NCBI RefSeq assembly: GCF_000234665.1
Contig: NC_018323.1
Coordinates: 410,573-474,572, forward strand
Direction: 5' to 3'
DNA length: 64,000 nucleotides
Source: Leishmania mexicana MHOM/GT/2001/U1103
Taxonomy: Eukaryota; Euglenozoa; Kinetoplastea; Trypanosomatida; Trypanosomatidae
Positions 20,701 through 28,596 of this stretch are shown here, piece after piece. The notes beneath the pieces are model-generated. The model ran no database searches, was not told where the DNA came from, and saw nothing but the letters and a program-made list of their open reading frames with translations. Position 1 is the stretch's first letter. Every line of letters begins with the position of its first letter. A program made the position numbers and the translations under genes.

Positions 20701-23700
20701 CCCAGTCGGCACTCCTACTACCACGGGGAAGCCTCATCGCTAGGCCGTGGAACGGCTACTGCGCCTGTGCGCACCGGCAGGGCCGCCGTGCCGCCGCTGC
20801 CGACATCGCGTCTCAGTGACTTCAAAATAGATGCGAGGAACGCCGAAAGTCGAAACGTGGAAGACGCCTACGTTGAGGAGCTCTCGCTCTCTCCCGTGAC
20901 GCCGCACCGCACGCAGATGCGGACGCCGTTCGCGGTGCGTCGTGCCCGTCGCGCAGCGGCTACCACAGTCCCCAGTTTTGGACTGCCGTCCCGTCGTCGC
21001 CCTCCTCTTGCTCCGCGCAGTGCCGGTCCCGATACCGCCTGCGACCCCTCGTGTGACTGTGCGGACGGGAATGAACGGGGCACGTTTCGCTCCCACTACG
21101 GTGCCGCCACGCCATCCTCCACAGCGGCGTGGCGCGATGGCTTGTCGGTCCGTGAGCGAGTTCAGCTGCGCCGGCGGCAGTTAGACAAGGAGGAGCGACT
21201 GGCCAGCTATCAGGCGCACCTGCAGGAGAACTACCTCTGCGGGTCGATGCCGAAGCGCTACTGCTTCGAAAGACAGACAGGCGGTGGCGTAGCGCGAGAG
21301 AGTGGCGTGACAGGGAGCAGGGAGCAGCAGCAGCAGTCCGCCGCTGGCGGCTACGCAATGTGGACACCGAGAACGACTGCTGTGCCGCCCGCTGGGGGTG
21401 AAACACCAGCGGTGTCGCACGTGGGGAGAAGTGCGCGGAACTTCAGCCTTGGTGTGCACTCCTCCGCGCCCGTGTCGACGGCGACGTCAGCGCCACGCGA
21501 CGCAAGCTCGCTCCTCCAGAGACCGCCAACGGCGTCTGCCTCGACTGCGTCCGGGGCCAGTGGGACAGATGTCGATGCAGCGCGGGTCTGCCAAGCTGAG
21601 GCACATCTTCGTCAGCAGGGCAGCAAGCAGTCACATATAGAAGCTCGGCAGCAGATGGAGGCGCTCGCCGATGGCGCTGCTGCCGCACGACTTGCGACAG
21701 GGGTCAACGTGAGCTTTACGCTGCGCGACGTGGCTACCGTTTTCCTTCGACTGCCAAGCACCTCCCTGCATGCGTTGCGGACACCCGGGGCGGAGCCGTG
21801 GCATGTCAGCGGTGGTGCTCGCCTCGACGTGATGGATGTATGTGACGCGGTCTGTCGCACCGAGGGTGTGTCGTGCTTTCTCTCCCGAAAGCCCACGCAG
21901 TTGCGGGGTGGGTGGGCGAGCTATCTGGAACGCATCAACCTCTACCAAGAGCCCTTCTTCCTGCGTGATCAGGCGTTTGTGCTCCTCCTACCCGTCCCGC
22001 ACGTGCCAACGCTGAAGGTGTGCGTCGCGATCCACAACATCAATGACCTGCTGGCGCTTGTGTGCCAGACGCCGTTGGTGCGGATTTTACCGACAGCTGA
22101 GGAGACGTGGATGCGGGAGCGTCAGTACGGATTCGAAGATGCAAACGACGATGCAGAGGGACGACAGGATGGTGCGGCGATGGTTGTCGCGGAGCGGCGG
22201 TGGGTCTTTGGGCTTTTCACAACTCGACGGCTCGTCCCTGCCGCTGACGCACGTGCGTCACGCAAAGCCCAGCAACAGCTGCCGTCACCCAAGGACGATG
22301 ACGTGACACGTCGAGAAAAGTGCCGTCAGCTGCGTCGCGACTATCAGGTGGATGGGCTGTGCCTTACGTGGCGCCACCGAGTCCGACTGTGGTACGCGCT
22401 GCTGCGGGCAGGGTTGAGCTGCCACGCACTTCCAGCATGCACGTCGCCACTCTTGGCCGACCCCGTCGCGTGCAAAGCGAGGTGCGCGCTGTTGTGTGAC
22501 CGCATCGTCGCCTACGCTGTGGCGCATCACCGGCTGGAAACACTCAAGGCCATACGGCAGTCGTACCTCGAGACGCGCGCCGCGGAACTGTCGAAGCAGT
22601 GGGTGTTGAAGCTGTGTCATCGAGCACATCACGGAACGGCCCGCGGGATTCAACTTGGTGGGGCGGATGGCAGCAGCAGCAGCCGTATGGCGGCAAGACA
22701 CTTGCGGTGCACTCCGTCGCCGCTGCTGCTCCCGTCCGTGCCCACGCGACCGCAGCGGCGGTTTTTAGGCCTCGGCGATGATGGTGTCGATAGCACGGTG
22801 CACCAAGGACTCTATCCCGTAACGTGGGGCAGGGCTTGTGATTCAACTCTGAGGACGGGCCTTCATGACCGCTGCAGCAGCACTGACGAGGCTGCCCGAG
22901 ACCCGCGAGTGACGCGCGGCGGAGTCGCCTCCGCCCTGGAAACACCGTCGACCGCATGGGACAGGCCTCTATTCGTCACTTCGACTTCAGCAGCGCCTCT
23001 CCACAGCGGGCACTTCGAGGCCAGCAGGCGGAGGTTTGACGATCGCGGTGACGAGCGGCAGCAGCGGGCAGGAACACCGATACCGCCTCGATCCTCCGCA
23101 ATCGGGGGTATCTCACGCACTCATCCCACTCTGCGACAGCGCAGCTCCTCGCGCGATAGGCGGGCAACGCCGCCACCGCTGCGCACGACGCGCTCGATGC
23201 AGCTGCGACTCGCCGCTAACCAACGTGTGGCCGCCGGTGACGCGCCGGTATCCTCCCTGCGCCACGCCACGCACGCATCGGTGCTGGGAGAAGGTCGCCT
23301 GGCATTCAACGATGGCGAGCAATATAGCGACGCGTTCGGTCTGCACTCGCGCCGTAGCTTCACACCCCCTCCTCGCCCGCCCCCTAGTCGACCACCCTCA
23401 CCACAGCAGCAGCTGCAGCCTCGGTGGGACGATGGCTTCGGCGCTGGCGCCACGTCGACGTGGGCCGCCAACGGTCGCGATGGGGCGGTCGACGTTGCAT
23501 GGCAGCGTGCACACACCTGCAGCAATGCTGTGGCGACCAGCTGCAGACGCAGCAGCACCCTCGCTAGGCCGGTGGCGGGTGCACCTGGAATCGCCTCCGT
23601 CAACGTCCCCCACGACGTTGAGGCGGGCAGCCACCCATACGCTGGCGACGGCGCACTTGGGGCGATGCGTGCCGCTCGAAGCGCGACGGTAGCGGCGGCT

Positions 23701-26034
23701 CACGAGAGCCACGCGTCGAGTGCTACGTCGCACGGGTTGTTTTCACCCGCTGCATCCACGGTGGCGCCCTACGCTAGTGGTACGTCTATTGCCCCGTCAT
23801 CGGGCGCACAGGTCACGGCTGCGGCAGGAAACTGCGCACATCGCGTCATGCTCTCCTCGACCGCCGCCTCTAGCCTTGCACTCAGCGCGGCCGCGGCATC
23901 CACCGACTTGGACCCTATCCTGCGTGTAGATCGTGATGACGCCTTGGCGAGCGCGCTGGACGGTCTCACCGAGCACCGCGCCGCGAACATTGCGCCGCCG
24001 CTGGTAGCCGTGCTGTCCATTGTGCCCCTCGCAGCGCAGCCTGTGCGCGGCGCAGGTGCGGGCGTGGTCGAGGACGGTGATGCCGAAACGGTCAACCCTG
24101 CTGACACCGGTGCAGTATCGCCGTTGTACCCCGGCTTCATTCGAACCCCGGTGGAGGTGCAGCAGCGCCTTGCTCAGCCGTTCAACCTCTCCATCGCACA
24201 GGTGCAGCAGCTGCTCCAGTGGCAGTGGGAGCATCACCAGCATTCCTACACGCTGATGCCGCTTCCTCTCTTCGCTGGCGCGGCAGCCGGTCCTACGGAG
24301 GTGGACTTCTCGCTCAGGTTCTGCTCGTCCCAGGAGAGCGTGGGCTCGATGAGCCGTGGCGAGCTGGATGAGCAGGCATCGGCTGCGTCGCCGTCCTACG
24401 CCGTCTCGCCGCTGGCGCGCGAGCTACTGCTACACCTGCTGCGGTGGTCCTGGCTGCTGCCAATCGACTATGAGGCGAGCCGGCGCAGCCGACGTCATCG
24501 ACTGGCCGCCACCACCATCAGCGGCCTTCCTTCTCTTCTTCGCCGCCTCACTTCGCCGTCACCGCTCCGTTGTCCCCGATGGCGCATGCTGGCGCTCATC
24601 GCGCTCCTTGTTACCGCGTCGGAGCACTCAGCCTGGTGCCTTGGGGCTCTTCTCTGTTGTGGCGTCGGCTACTGCACTTTGAACTGTGTGACAGCTGGCT
24701 TGCTGACGCGGCTGCCTTCGCACCGTGGTGCGAGTAGCCGCCGCAGTCGCGGCGGATATCGTCCATGGCGGTGGTGGTGGGGCAGGCGGGGCACTGACGC
24801 GGCGGATGTGTGCTCCCGAGGGCACCGCCGCTCTGCCTCTCGCCTCTTGCGCTGCCCTTCGTCCGCGCTGCAAGACAGCGTCCCACCCATCGACGACCGT
24901 GTGAGCCTTCTCTACTCCCTCGGTGAGTCCGCGACGCATGAGATGCTCGAGCGGCGACGGGTGCATTTTTCAGCGCAGGCGGTGCTCGTGCGCGTGCTGC
25001 GCCTGCAGAGCGCGGCTGCTTCGCTCCTGAGTCGGCTACAGCTCTTCTTCTACGGCTACTCCACAGCGTTGTCGCTCTGGGTGGCACTGCTGCTCCTTGC
25101 GTACGCCCTCTTGTACGTGGTGTACCTGGAAGCAGTGCTCACGGTGCAGCGAAGCGCAGGCGGTGCGGTGTGGTCAGCAGAGTGTGACGGTTACGCGAAC
25201 GCCGGGACAGTGTGGGCGTTTTGGCAAGCCACAAGGAGGATTCCGCATGTTATGTGGTGGAACACCAACGCCGCATCAACGACATCATTCGGCCCCCCTC
25301 AATCGGCGGCATCTGCGCTCGCGGGGGCTACCTGGCGCGAGGTGCTCGAGAGTGCTCGGTATATTCTCCTTCAGAGACAGCGGACTGTCGTGGATGGCGG
25401 CGATGAGCCTGCCGCTGCCGGAGTTGCGAGCGCATTGGAGACACAACTCTTCGGTGACAGCGATCCGGCAGTAGAGGCAATGGAGAGAACCGGCGGTAGT
25501 GCGGGGGCAGGGGCGGCACATGACCGCCATCGCAGCCCCTCCTATTTTTACCAGAACGGCAAGTACTTTGCGTACGACGCGAAGCCGCCGGCGTGGGCCA
25601 AGTCGGAGACCGGTGCCACACCAGGAGCGCGCTATGAGCGTGTGTCTGCACAACCGCAGCGACAGGAGCCGTCGCCGTCGGCGCGCGTCGTGCAGTCGCT
25701 GAGCGAGTGGTTCAGCCACATTGTCCAAGGCGGCGGCAGCGATTGTAATGATGGTAGTGGCAACTATCGGCCGTCCGCGCTTAACCACCACTCCGCCGAC
25801 CCGATGGGCTCGAACTCAACATGCATGACGGCCAACAGCAGCGCCGGGTATGTGTGCCCCAACAAAGCGGCAGGCTCCTCAGTAGGGGACCCCAGCGTGC
25901 TCTGGTTCCTCGTTGTTGCCTACGTCGTCACGGTCTGTCTGCCGTGGTCGCCGTACCGGTGGTTGTGGCGGCGGGTGTGGAGTGTGCTGACGCACGACGA
26001 CGCCCTGGCCAGGCGACCTCTCCTCACTGTGTGA
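14707..26034 (+). CDS. Giant low-complexity membrane protein, 3775 residues
   Basis: The protein is mostly disordered (Ser, Ala, Pro, Arg, Gln-rich) with islands of order. Residues about 130-420 and 640-690 look folded. A conserved-looking block lies at about 2335-2640 and contains LRLPSTSLHAL, LERINLYQE and, further on, LTWRHRVRLWYALLRAGL. The C terminus holds hydrophobic segments at about 3293-3330, 3446-3478 and 3731-3748, so it is probably membrane-anchored. Between them a block at about 3400-3425 (THEMLERR) precedes the FFYGYSTALSLW segment. The spacing of these blocks recalls the core of autophagy protein Atg9, but the two N-terminal membrane segments of that family are not evident, so I give this only as a weak possibility. 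Short motifs LGIFPR/LGAFPR (1005, 1121) and ALAFD/ALTFD (1187, 1262) repeat. Function is otherwise unknown. Confidence 0.85.
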   Translation: MIFIEPDVDCFRLHLRDVHVPVPVLEQAPDTIAAATASAPTSARATGVPQCKELNDGDHDAPLPHKGLKVATATETATVRRPDSAAPSVSPSTDPSKVLAAEREHLHRCESGNDNDRGLLEDEAPSCAKITLEERADAVHRALLSALHARFPYEAVDTLEYAYILVVTHHVAPLLASQAFNEGELGGLTSFSGLLPEELRYRTFPSHLNAVLDPASAFAAATTSAKPVSPETTSGVAADSAAAPSATRPSIRVTDDDAAARAAQEKESAARATAQVLHNVVTTPPFFDSIFLLSRALTPEQQALYYEVQLSGRCPVRCEAVHRGSGTNTQMESFSVIQGRFVHCVPADGGGGGSVGTKAATATTSNSGLRRVAGESQGYRVPSSEPNGDGPAEGASPPTTLPAARSLYFSVYRIPLTRFRPAEQQYYTSQREELRWRQRHRCRSSYRKLQRNGQPVEQASSAAIPSCGSWRRPQRESGSVDAARDACGCSCSSESESESEDDEEDWEGEVDRSTGKAVSSPFSAKSRRTRDVADAIDRLLCSEGHGVHDAAEQTSTAEQRSAARFFRTCHEVLTNYAMAHSPYAATGAVENEEPAARTKAATHGAPSPSSPATTAAVLSSEHQRQLHPRMPWFPRRFPGVSYVGVTRLLYSLAPCDCYHLVMKDHNPFYYANSRRASYESQTVPLCLVSDASSETGGSGGGALQLAQRKSNSLPRARSPEPGLTEQTLLRGRTVPGPRTDTLAVADGAGGVPAGSGREGLVSTPFPSRAPSPERANQTSSQARVAAAATKHATSNPPHSSASPQSRGSLVSATDGFLRVSASLVCNNISGNPQARQQSLTEKGVRIPSFLLPDNVRTRGGTGAGPSCRNPYDAASADGGAATAAVNLFKALSQSSLAQHKLRYGCIRSVISVAVLDSSPRMSDGSPAVCSGGGASSDGARRGGTLEATQMQLSQHYCCRGLVDHTWLSIPVQRTPAAQDAIQWMPVMLGSTDCVSDVGLRTAVHLGIFPRASPPSCGASSGPAGLMPACLATPADQLDGVRPAREGALSSLKPFRFRRENPTAALRQTVSSGAAAAADNALAGARVSNDKKGMSNAMPPVAPLRARPVNSADDSVTAAISLGAFPRKIQESSPSAQGGEAYGRDAASAPATRIAEARSSTFGAVGRLEQARTPLASLTTLPKTGDVALAFDSTGGSQSHAVPPRSTTPWDRLSFTATTTTAENGEMGSEHAHVDIDNEEEQVRAPTPPATATSVRIERGGIALTFDAGSAQQRKPPSSSAAGGAPTACRRSSNPTTVSARCSAGFPRNCSRYEDGVMKGTDHNEESVVVTSDFSDGDGDDPERRLSPSGARTPARTPQALARTPPRGNKMARMLAAAEDADKERRRGGGSKASERASGAITAVLQSYSAGTRGSPQASTRIISWADKSLPNASATRTGNRSGGSLHFSSVFHTAVDGTAMADKEQLDANRSVRGRGAALMPATYGAAAERRAGVFGTGGSTSVNRSSGPLPPSLSAPRSNPFLLQLHRTPAANSSQPYLIDAGTPPRPSPLPRCFAGCTPFQPASGLPQHVPQHQHQTPIPASRPTSVSATPTQRFSVPFALFGQGAALRYQTTAPTLEQQLLPHTHQHGAGVTGFAAVAAAPHARVPPSTLNLSASGVSLSSNSGSGSMCLPLRQHPSASPPPQECFFDDPAALRTTCETRELRRGTASTATPTATSDCSTAPRGAQSAASAPSYFAMAWNARQTAQGAPQQIAQQQQRLSGGIAEHPLSSAWLSPLPRHATHEQAQAPQSRPRISFYPLAPLQGPPFPFAAARGAPSSSSAAPLLNPSDYYTPPARQTIGAGRLSLFSSPLAPRRGSGGGGPATPAVNACGLSRTLFIDEYDDGATTAGSASHLRDDVRAASRVRPRGVSAMDAAWWQPVRELTSAPNLRHGPAAPAAGHSRSSTSALRLSGADQPYNLPLGSTSNPHGHHGDLWGDCGGCRKVCATAAGDAALQQPSRHSYYHGEASSLGRGTATAPVRTGRAAVPPLPTSRLSDFKIDARNAESRNVEDAYVEELSLSPVTPHRTQMRTPFAVRRARRAAATTVPSFGLPSRRRPPLAPRSAGPDTACDPSCDCADGNERGTFRSHYGAATPSSTAAWRDGLSVRERVQLRRRQLDKEERLASYQAHLQENYLCGSMPKRYCFERQTGGGVARESGVTGSREQQQQSAAGGYAMWTPRTTAVPPAGGETPAVSHVGRSARNFSLGVHSSAPVSTATSAPRDASSLLQRPPTASASTASGASGTDVDAARVCQAEAHLRQQGSKQSHIEARQQMEALADGAAAARLATGVNVSFTLRDVATVFLRLPSTSLHALRTPGAEPWHVSGGARLDVMDVCDAVCRTEGVSCFLSRKPTQLRGGWASYLERINLYQEPFFLRDQAFVLLLPVPHVPTLKVCVAIHNINDLLALVCQTPLVRILPTAEETWMRERQYGFEDANDDAEGRQDGAAMVVAERRWVFGLFTTRRLVPAADARASRKAQQQLPSPKDDDVTRREKCRQLRRDYQVDGLCLTWRHRVRLWYALLRAGLSCHALPACTSPLLADPVACKARCALLCDRIVAYAVAHHRLETLKAIRQSYLETRAAELSKQWVLKLCHRAHHGTARGIQLGGADGSSSSRMAARHLRCTPSPLLLPSVPTRPQRRFLGLGDDGVDSTVHQGLYPVTWGRACDSTLRTGLHDRCSSTDEAARDPRVTRGGVASALETPSTAWDRPLFVTSTSAAPLHSGHFEASRRRFDDRGDERQQRAGTPIPPRSSAIGGISRTHPTLRQRSSSRDRRATPPPLRTTRSMQLRLAANQRVAAGDAPVSSLRHATHASVLGEGRLAFNDGEQYSDAFGLHSRRSFTPPPRPPPSRPPSPQQQLQPRWDDGFGAGATSTWAANGRDGAVDVAWQRAHTCSNAVATSCRRSSTLARPVAGAPGIASVNVPHDVEAGSHPYAGDGALGAMRAARSATVAAAHESHASSATSHGLFSPAASTVAPYASGTSIAPSSGAQVTAAAGNCAHRVMLSSTAASSLALSAAAASTDLDPILRVDRDDALASALDGLTEHRAANIAPPLVAVLSIVPLAAQPVRGAGAGVVEDGDAETVNPADTGAVSPLYPGFIRTPVEVQQRLAQPFNLSIAQVQQLLQWQWEHHQHSYTLMPLPLFAGAAAGPTEVDFSLRFCSSQESVGSMSRGELDEQASAASPSYAVSPLARELLLHLLRWSWLLPIDYEASRRSRRHRLAATTISGLPSLLRRLTSPSPLRCPRWRMLALIALLVTASEHSAWCLGALLCCGVGYCTLNCVTAGLLTRLPSHRGASSRRSRGGYRPWRWWWGRRGTDAADVCSRGHRRSASRLLRCPSSALQDSVPPIDDRVSLLYSLGESATHEMLERRRVHFSAQAVLVRVLRLQSAAASLLSRLQLFFYGYSTALSLWVALLLLAYALLYVVYLEAVLTVQRSAGGAVWSAECDGYANAGTVWAFWQATRRIPHVMWWNTNAASTTSFGPPQSAASALAGATWREVLESARYILLQRQRTVVDGGDEPAAAGVASALETQLFGDSDPAVEAMERTGGSAGAGAAHDRHRSPSYFYQNGKYFAYDAKPPAWAKSETGATPGARYERVSAQPQRQEPSPSARVVQSLSEWFSHIVQGGGSDCNDGSGNYRPSALNHHSADPMGSNSTCMTANSSAGYVCPNKAAGSSVGDPSVLWFLVVAYVVTVCLPWSPYRWLWRRVWSVLTHDDALARRPLLTV

Positions 26035-26755
26035 AGGCTCGGTGTTGTCACCGCACATGTGATCTTCGTCTTGTATGAGTGAATCTCGATCTGCGCGTGT
26101 TGTCCATCTCCCCCCCGCCCTCACAGAGGTGACAGCGCCGGTGCGGTAAACGTGTGATCTCTTCGCCTGCGCACAGTGGCCGCTTGCCATCATCACAGCT
26201 TTCCGTGCTCGTCTAACATGGCCCCCGGAGACGTGTGGACGACGGAAGAGCGAGGAGGCAGTGAGCCGCTGCCGCTGCCGCTGCGCCCTTTCGTTCGTGC
26301 TCGCTTTGACGGATTAAGTAGACTGCGCAGACGTGTGTGTGGGTGTGGGTGTGGGCGCAGGCGCGCACAACACACCCTCAGTGAGCAAAAGGGCCGACGC
26401 GGATCAGGAGAAGCACCAAGCATATCACCACGCTAGTTGGCCGATGCGTGCACCCGCACTCTCGCTCGTTGCTCCTTGTGCGGGTGACCTTGACCGCTGG
26501 CGTGTGAATGAGTTTACCATTGTCAATCATGGAAGTTTTCGATGCGCGCTTGAGTCCGTGCATGGGTTGCCTTTACGCTGCGCTGCTGAGCGTTGTCGCG
26601 CACGTCCACCGTCTCTCCCTACATGCCCCGTGTGCGCGCGATCGCCATCCCCGCCACATCGAATGGCCGCCGGCGCACTTTCTCTCCCTTCCCCGCTGCC
26701 CTCCTCTTCCCTCCATCCTCATGCGCATGCGCGCATATATCTGCAACAGATTCTC
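26035..26755. other. Intergenic spacer, 0.7 kb
   Basis: It contains a GT-rich run near 26333-26360 and a pyrimidine tract at about 26680-26722. Frames opening here with GTG or ATG run into the small gene that follows but lie upstream of the likely splice acceptor. I see no independent gene. Confidence 0.6.
26680..26750 (+). promoter_or_regulatory. Probable spliced-leader acceptor for the small membrane protein
   Basis: A pyrimidine block (CTTTCTCTCCCTTCCCC and following CCTCCTCTTCCCTCC) ends before the AG at 26749-26750 (CTGCAACAG). The next in-frame ATG is at 26756. If a more upstream AG is used, the in-frame ATG near 26662 would extend the protein by about 31 residues. Confidence 0.4.
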
Positions 26756-27052
26756 ATGCGCCAACGAATGGACGCTCAGGACAGCGGCGGCGGCGTCTTC
26801 GACACCTACGAGAAGCTCCGTCAAGCAAATTCAGAGAAGCTGCAGACCCTTCTCAGCCGCACCGCCCGCCGCACCACGGCGACAGGTGGCGGGGCGCAGC
26901 GTGTAAAGAAGTCTGCCTCCTTGACAGGGGACTACCTCGACTATGAGGATGACGCGTTCGCTGACAAGTGGATCAACCTCGGCATGGGGCTGATGGTGGC
27001 GCTGGCGCTCGTCCTCTTCTATGTGCTGTGGTTCACGGACTGGGTACGGTAA
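26756..27052 (+). CDS. Small C-terminally anchored membrane protein, 98 residues
   Basis: The protein has a helical N-terminal half (YEKLRQANSEKLQTLL, residues 18-33), a basic linker at 35-52, a YLDYEDDAFAD acidic stretch at 60-70 and one strong membrane segment at about 75-93 near the end (GLMVALALVLFYVLWF). This is the architecture of a tail-anchored protein of the ER, Golgi or mitochondrial outer membrane. I chose the ATG at 26756 because it follows the likely splice acceptor; the in-frame ATG at 26768 (MDAQDSGG) is a good alternative. The composition and single clean membrane helix make chance unlikely. I do not recognise the family. Its short length in a neighbourhood of giant genes is notable, and it is followed by retroposon-like sequence. 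Confidence 0.75.
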   Translation: MRQRMDAQDSGGGVFDTYEKLRQANSEKLQTLLSRTARRTTATGGGAQRVKKSASLTGDYLDYEDDAFADKWINLGMGLMVALALVLFYVLWFTDWVR

Positions 27053-27207
27053 GGTGGCTGTATATGTCTGGAAGGTGCGAGGACTTCCTCCCGTCTCCGT
27101 GTCCGCTCGCATCCACGGCAACGACGTGCAGCGAGAGTGTGCATGTCTGTGCGGCTGGAGACAGCAAACGGAGAAAGACTCAGGGCGACAATGATCAGCC
27201 ACGCTAA

Positions 27208-27660
27208 AGCAAAGTTTTTTCATTCTGCTCCCTCTCGGCCTCCCCACAGGGATCGGCCCGAGGCTCTCTTCTCTCTCCACGGTGGTGGGACCGGCTGAGT
27301 GCGGAGCGCATCCAGACGCCCGGCCTACGCCGCGCCTTCTCCGCTGATGACCTCGCACTCCTCACATCCTTCACAGCGAAAGACGTCATGCGAACCACAC
27401 TACGATCCGCCAGCTGGAGGGCGGAGCACTGCGCACGGGAGCAGTTCGTCGAGCTGAGTGCCCCCAGAACGAGGTGCACACTCTTCGGTGCGCGACACCG
27501 CAGCCAACTGCAACTCTCCCCACTCACGCGAGGAGGTCACCTTGCGCACTTGGGGCGGCAGGTGTGCAGGCCGGATCACGGTGCCACCGCGCTGCCTCGG
27601 CAGCTCTCATGCGGGCATGCCGGCAGGCACACCCAGTCAGAAGCCGCCGCGGTGCTTTAG
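27208..27660 (+). pseudogene. Coding-like remnant upstream of SIDER2-like element
   Basis: One frame is open from the TAA at 27205-27207 to a stop at 27658-27660 but has no ATG until 27388. Its translation is protein-like (for example RRAFSADDLALLTSFTAKDVM) rather than dinucleotide-repeat-like. The same protein-like character seems to pass into another frame near 27520, suggesting a frameshift. It lacks a clear splice acceptor and ATG, and adjoins the retroposon-like block. I infer a decayed piece of a mobile element or gene. I cannot name the source. Confidence 0.35.
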
Positions 27661-27689
27661 TGCCACCATGCACTCGCAGGCACCGCGGC

Positions 27690-28220
27690 AACAGGCTGCG
27701 GCCGCGCACTCGCTCTCCCTCCTCACGGCGCTCCGCACCGGCCCGATAGCGGTGGAGGATGGCGCATCGCGACGCATTGCGGCACAAGTGCCGGCGCTGC
27801 CGGCCCGTCTCTGGCCATTGGGAGCTGGTGCACAACGACGAGGCCGGCACGCTTGCAAAGTCGGCCATGCCAGAGGCGGGCGGGTTCAGGAGAGGGTGGA
27901 GTCCCCCCGCCGATACCCTCGAGGGCAGGACCCTGGACGCGGCGTGATTTGCATCGCGGCATGCTGTCCATCCGAGTCTCCCGTTTGGCGCCGATCGCGC
28001 AGCACGCACCCGAGGGGAGGTGCGAGGAAAGGGCAAGACGAGCCGGTTGGTCGCATGGCCCCGATGCGACGCCAGGACGGCATGTCCCAGACGACGAGGA
28101 TGCAGCTGTATCCCTGCGAAAGCGGGTGAGCTGTGGTTGTATGTGTATGTGTGTGTGCGTGCGTGCGAGTGCACTCGTGGACTTGGCTGTGGTGGACTTT
28201 CCGGGCACACTAAAGAAGAA
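27690..28220. mobile_element. SIDER2-like degenerate retroposon (approximate ends)
   Basis: The block differs from its spacer surroundings: evenly GC-rich, non-repetitive and about 0.5 kb, matching the size and 3' UTR position of SIDER elements, the degenerate short retroposons of Leishmania. Its sequence around 27860-28130 (for example GGCATGTCCCAGACGACGAG) resembles what I remember of SIDER2 copies, but this is recall and not an alignment. It ends in a GT run and an A-rich TAAAGAAGAA sequence. SIDER2 elements are known to lower mRNA abundance or translation of the gene whose 3' UTR they sit in, here the 26756 gene. The boundaries are approximate. Confidence 0.5.
28132..28220. repeat. 89-bp dispersed module, copy 2
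   Basis: This matches 8416-8504 over the full 89 bases, with differences concentrated in the GT/GC run and a single A/G change in the unique half. Here it forms the right end of the SIDER2-like block. At copy 1 no SIDER-like sequence precedes it, so it is either a separately mobile tail, a 5'-truncated element, or a shared 3' UTR element. Confidence 0.8.
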
Positions 28221-28596
28221 GCCGAACGAACTGTGGAGGCGTGCGTCCGGAACGGCTGCTCTCGCCTCCATTATCCTTGCTCGCTCTTTCATTTGGCGCG
28301 GCGGCGTCTTTTGCTCTCCTCGACCTCCTCCTCCCTCCTCCCCCCTCCTGTGGGCTGCCCGCCTGCCCGTGCTCTCCTCATCTTACCGACACCCGCACTC
28401 CAACATCTATCCGCTCGTTGGTGGATAGGCACGCACCACTCCTGTGCGCAACGCTGATGGTTGCGCACGCTTCTCTTGCCTCTCGGTTCTACTTTTTCCT
28501 CCCTCAGCTCCTTGCGAAAGTGGCTACTGGCAAACCGTGTACCCCGGCGCACATTGCCCATCACACTTACTTGGAAACCCCGCATCACAGGTCACG
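28221..28596. other. Spacer and leader before the coiled-coil gene
   Basis: Apart from pyrimidine tracts at about 28310-28345 and 28469-28505 I see nothing gene-like in its own right. The reading frame of the next gene stays open leftward to a GTG at 28444, but without an ATG. Confidence 0.6.
28469..28507 (+). promoter_or_regulatory. Probable spliced-leader acceptor for the 28597 gene
   Basis: TTCTCTTGCCTCTCGGTTCT and then TTTTTCCTCCCTCAG form a strong tract, with the AG at 28506-28507. The first ATG downstream is the CDS start at 28597. This argues against the longer frame that begins with GTG at 28444. A second AG sits at 28589-28590. Confidence 0.6.

Noticed and set aside
27524..28210. 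228-codon minus-strand frame across the retroposon block
   Set aside because: It spans the SIDER2-like sequence and the repeat module; such elements often give spurious frames. No acceptor or domain is visible.
28444..28596. 51-codon N-terminal extension of the coiled-coil protein
   Set aside because: It begins with GTG, spans a pyrimidine tract and AG, and the first in-frame ATG is at 28597.
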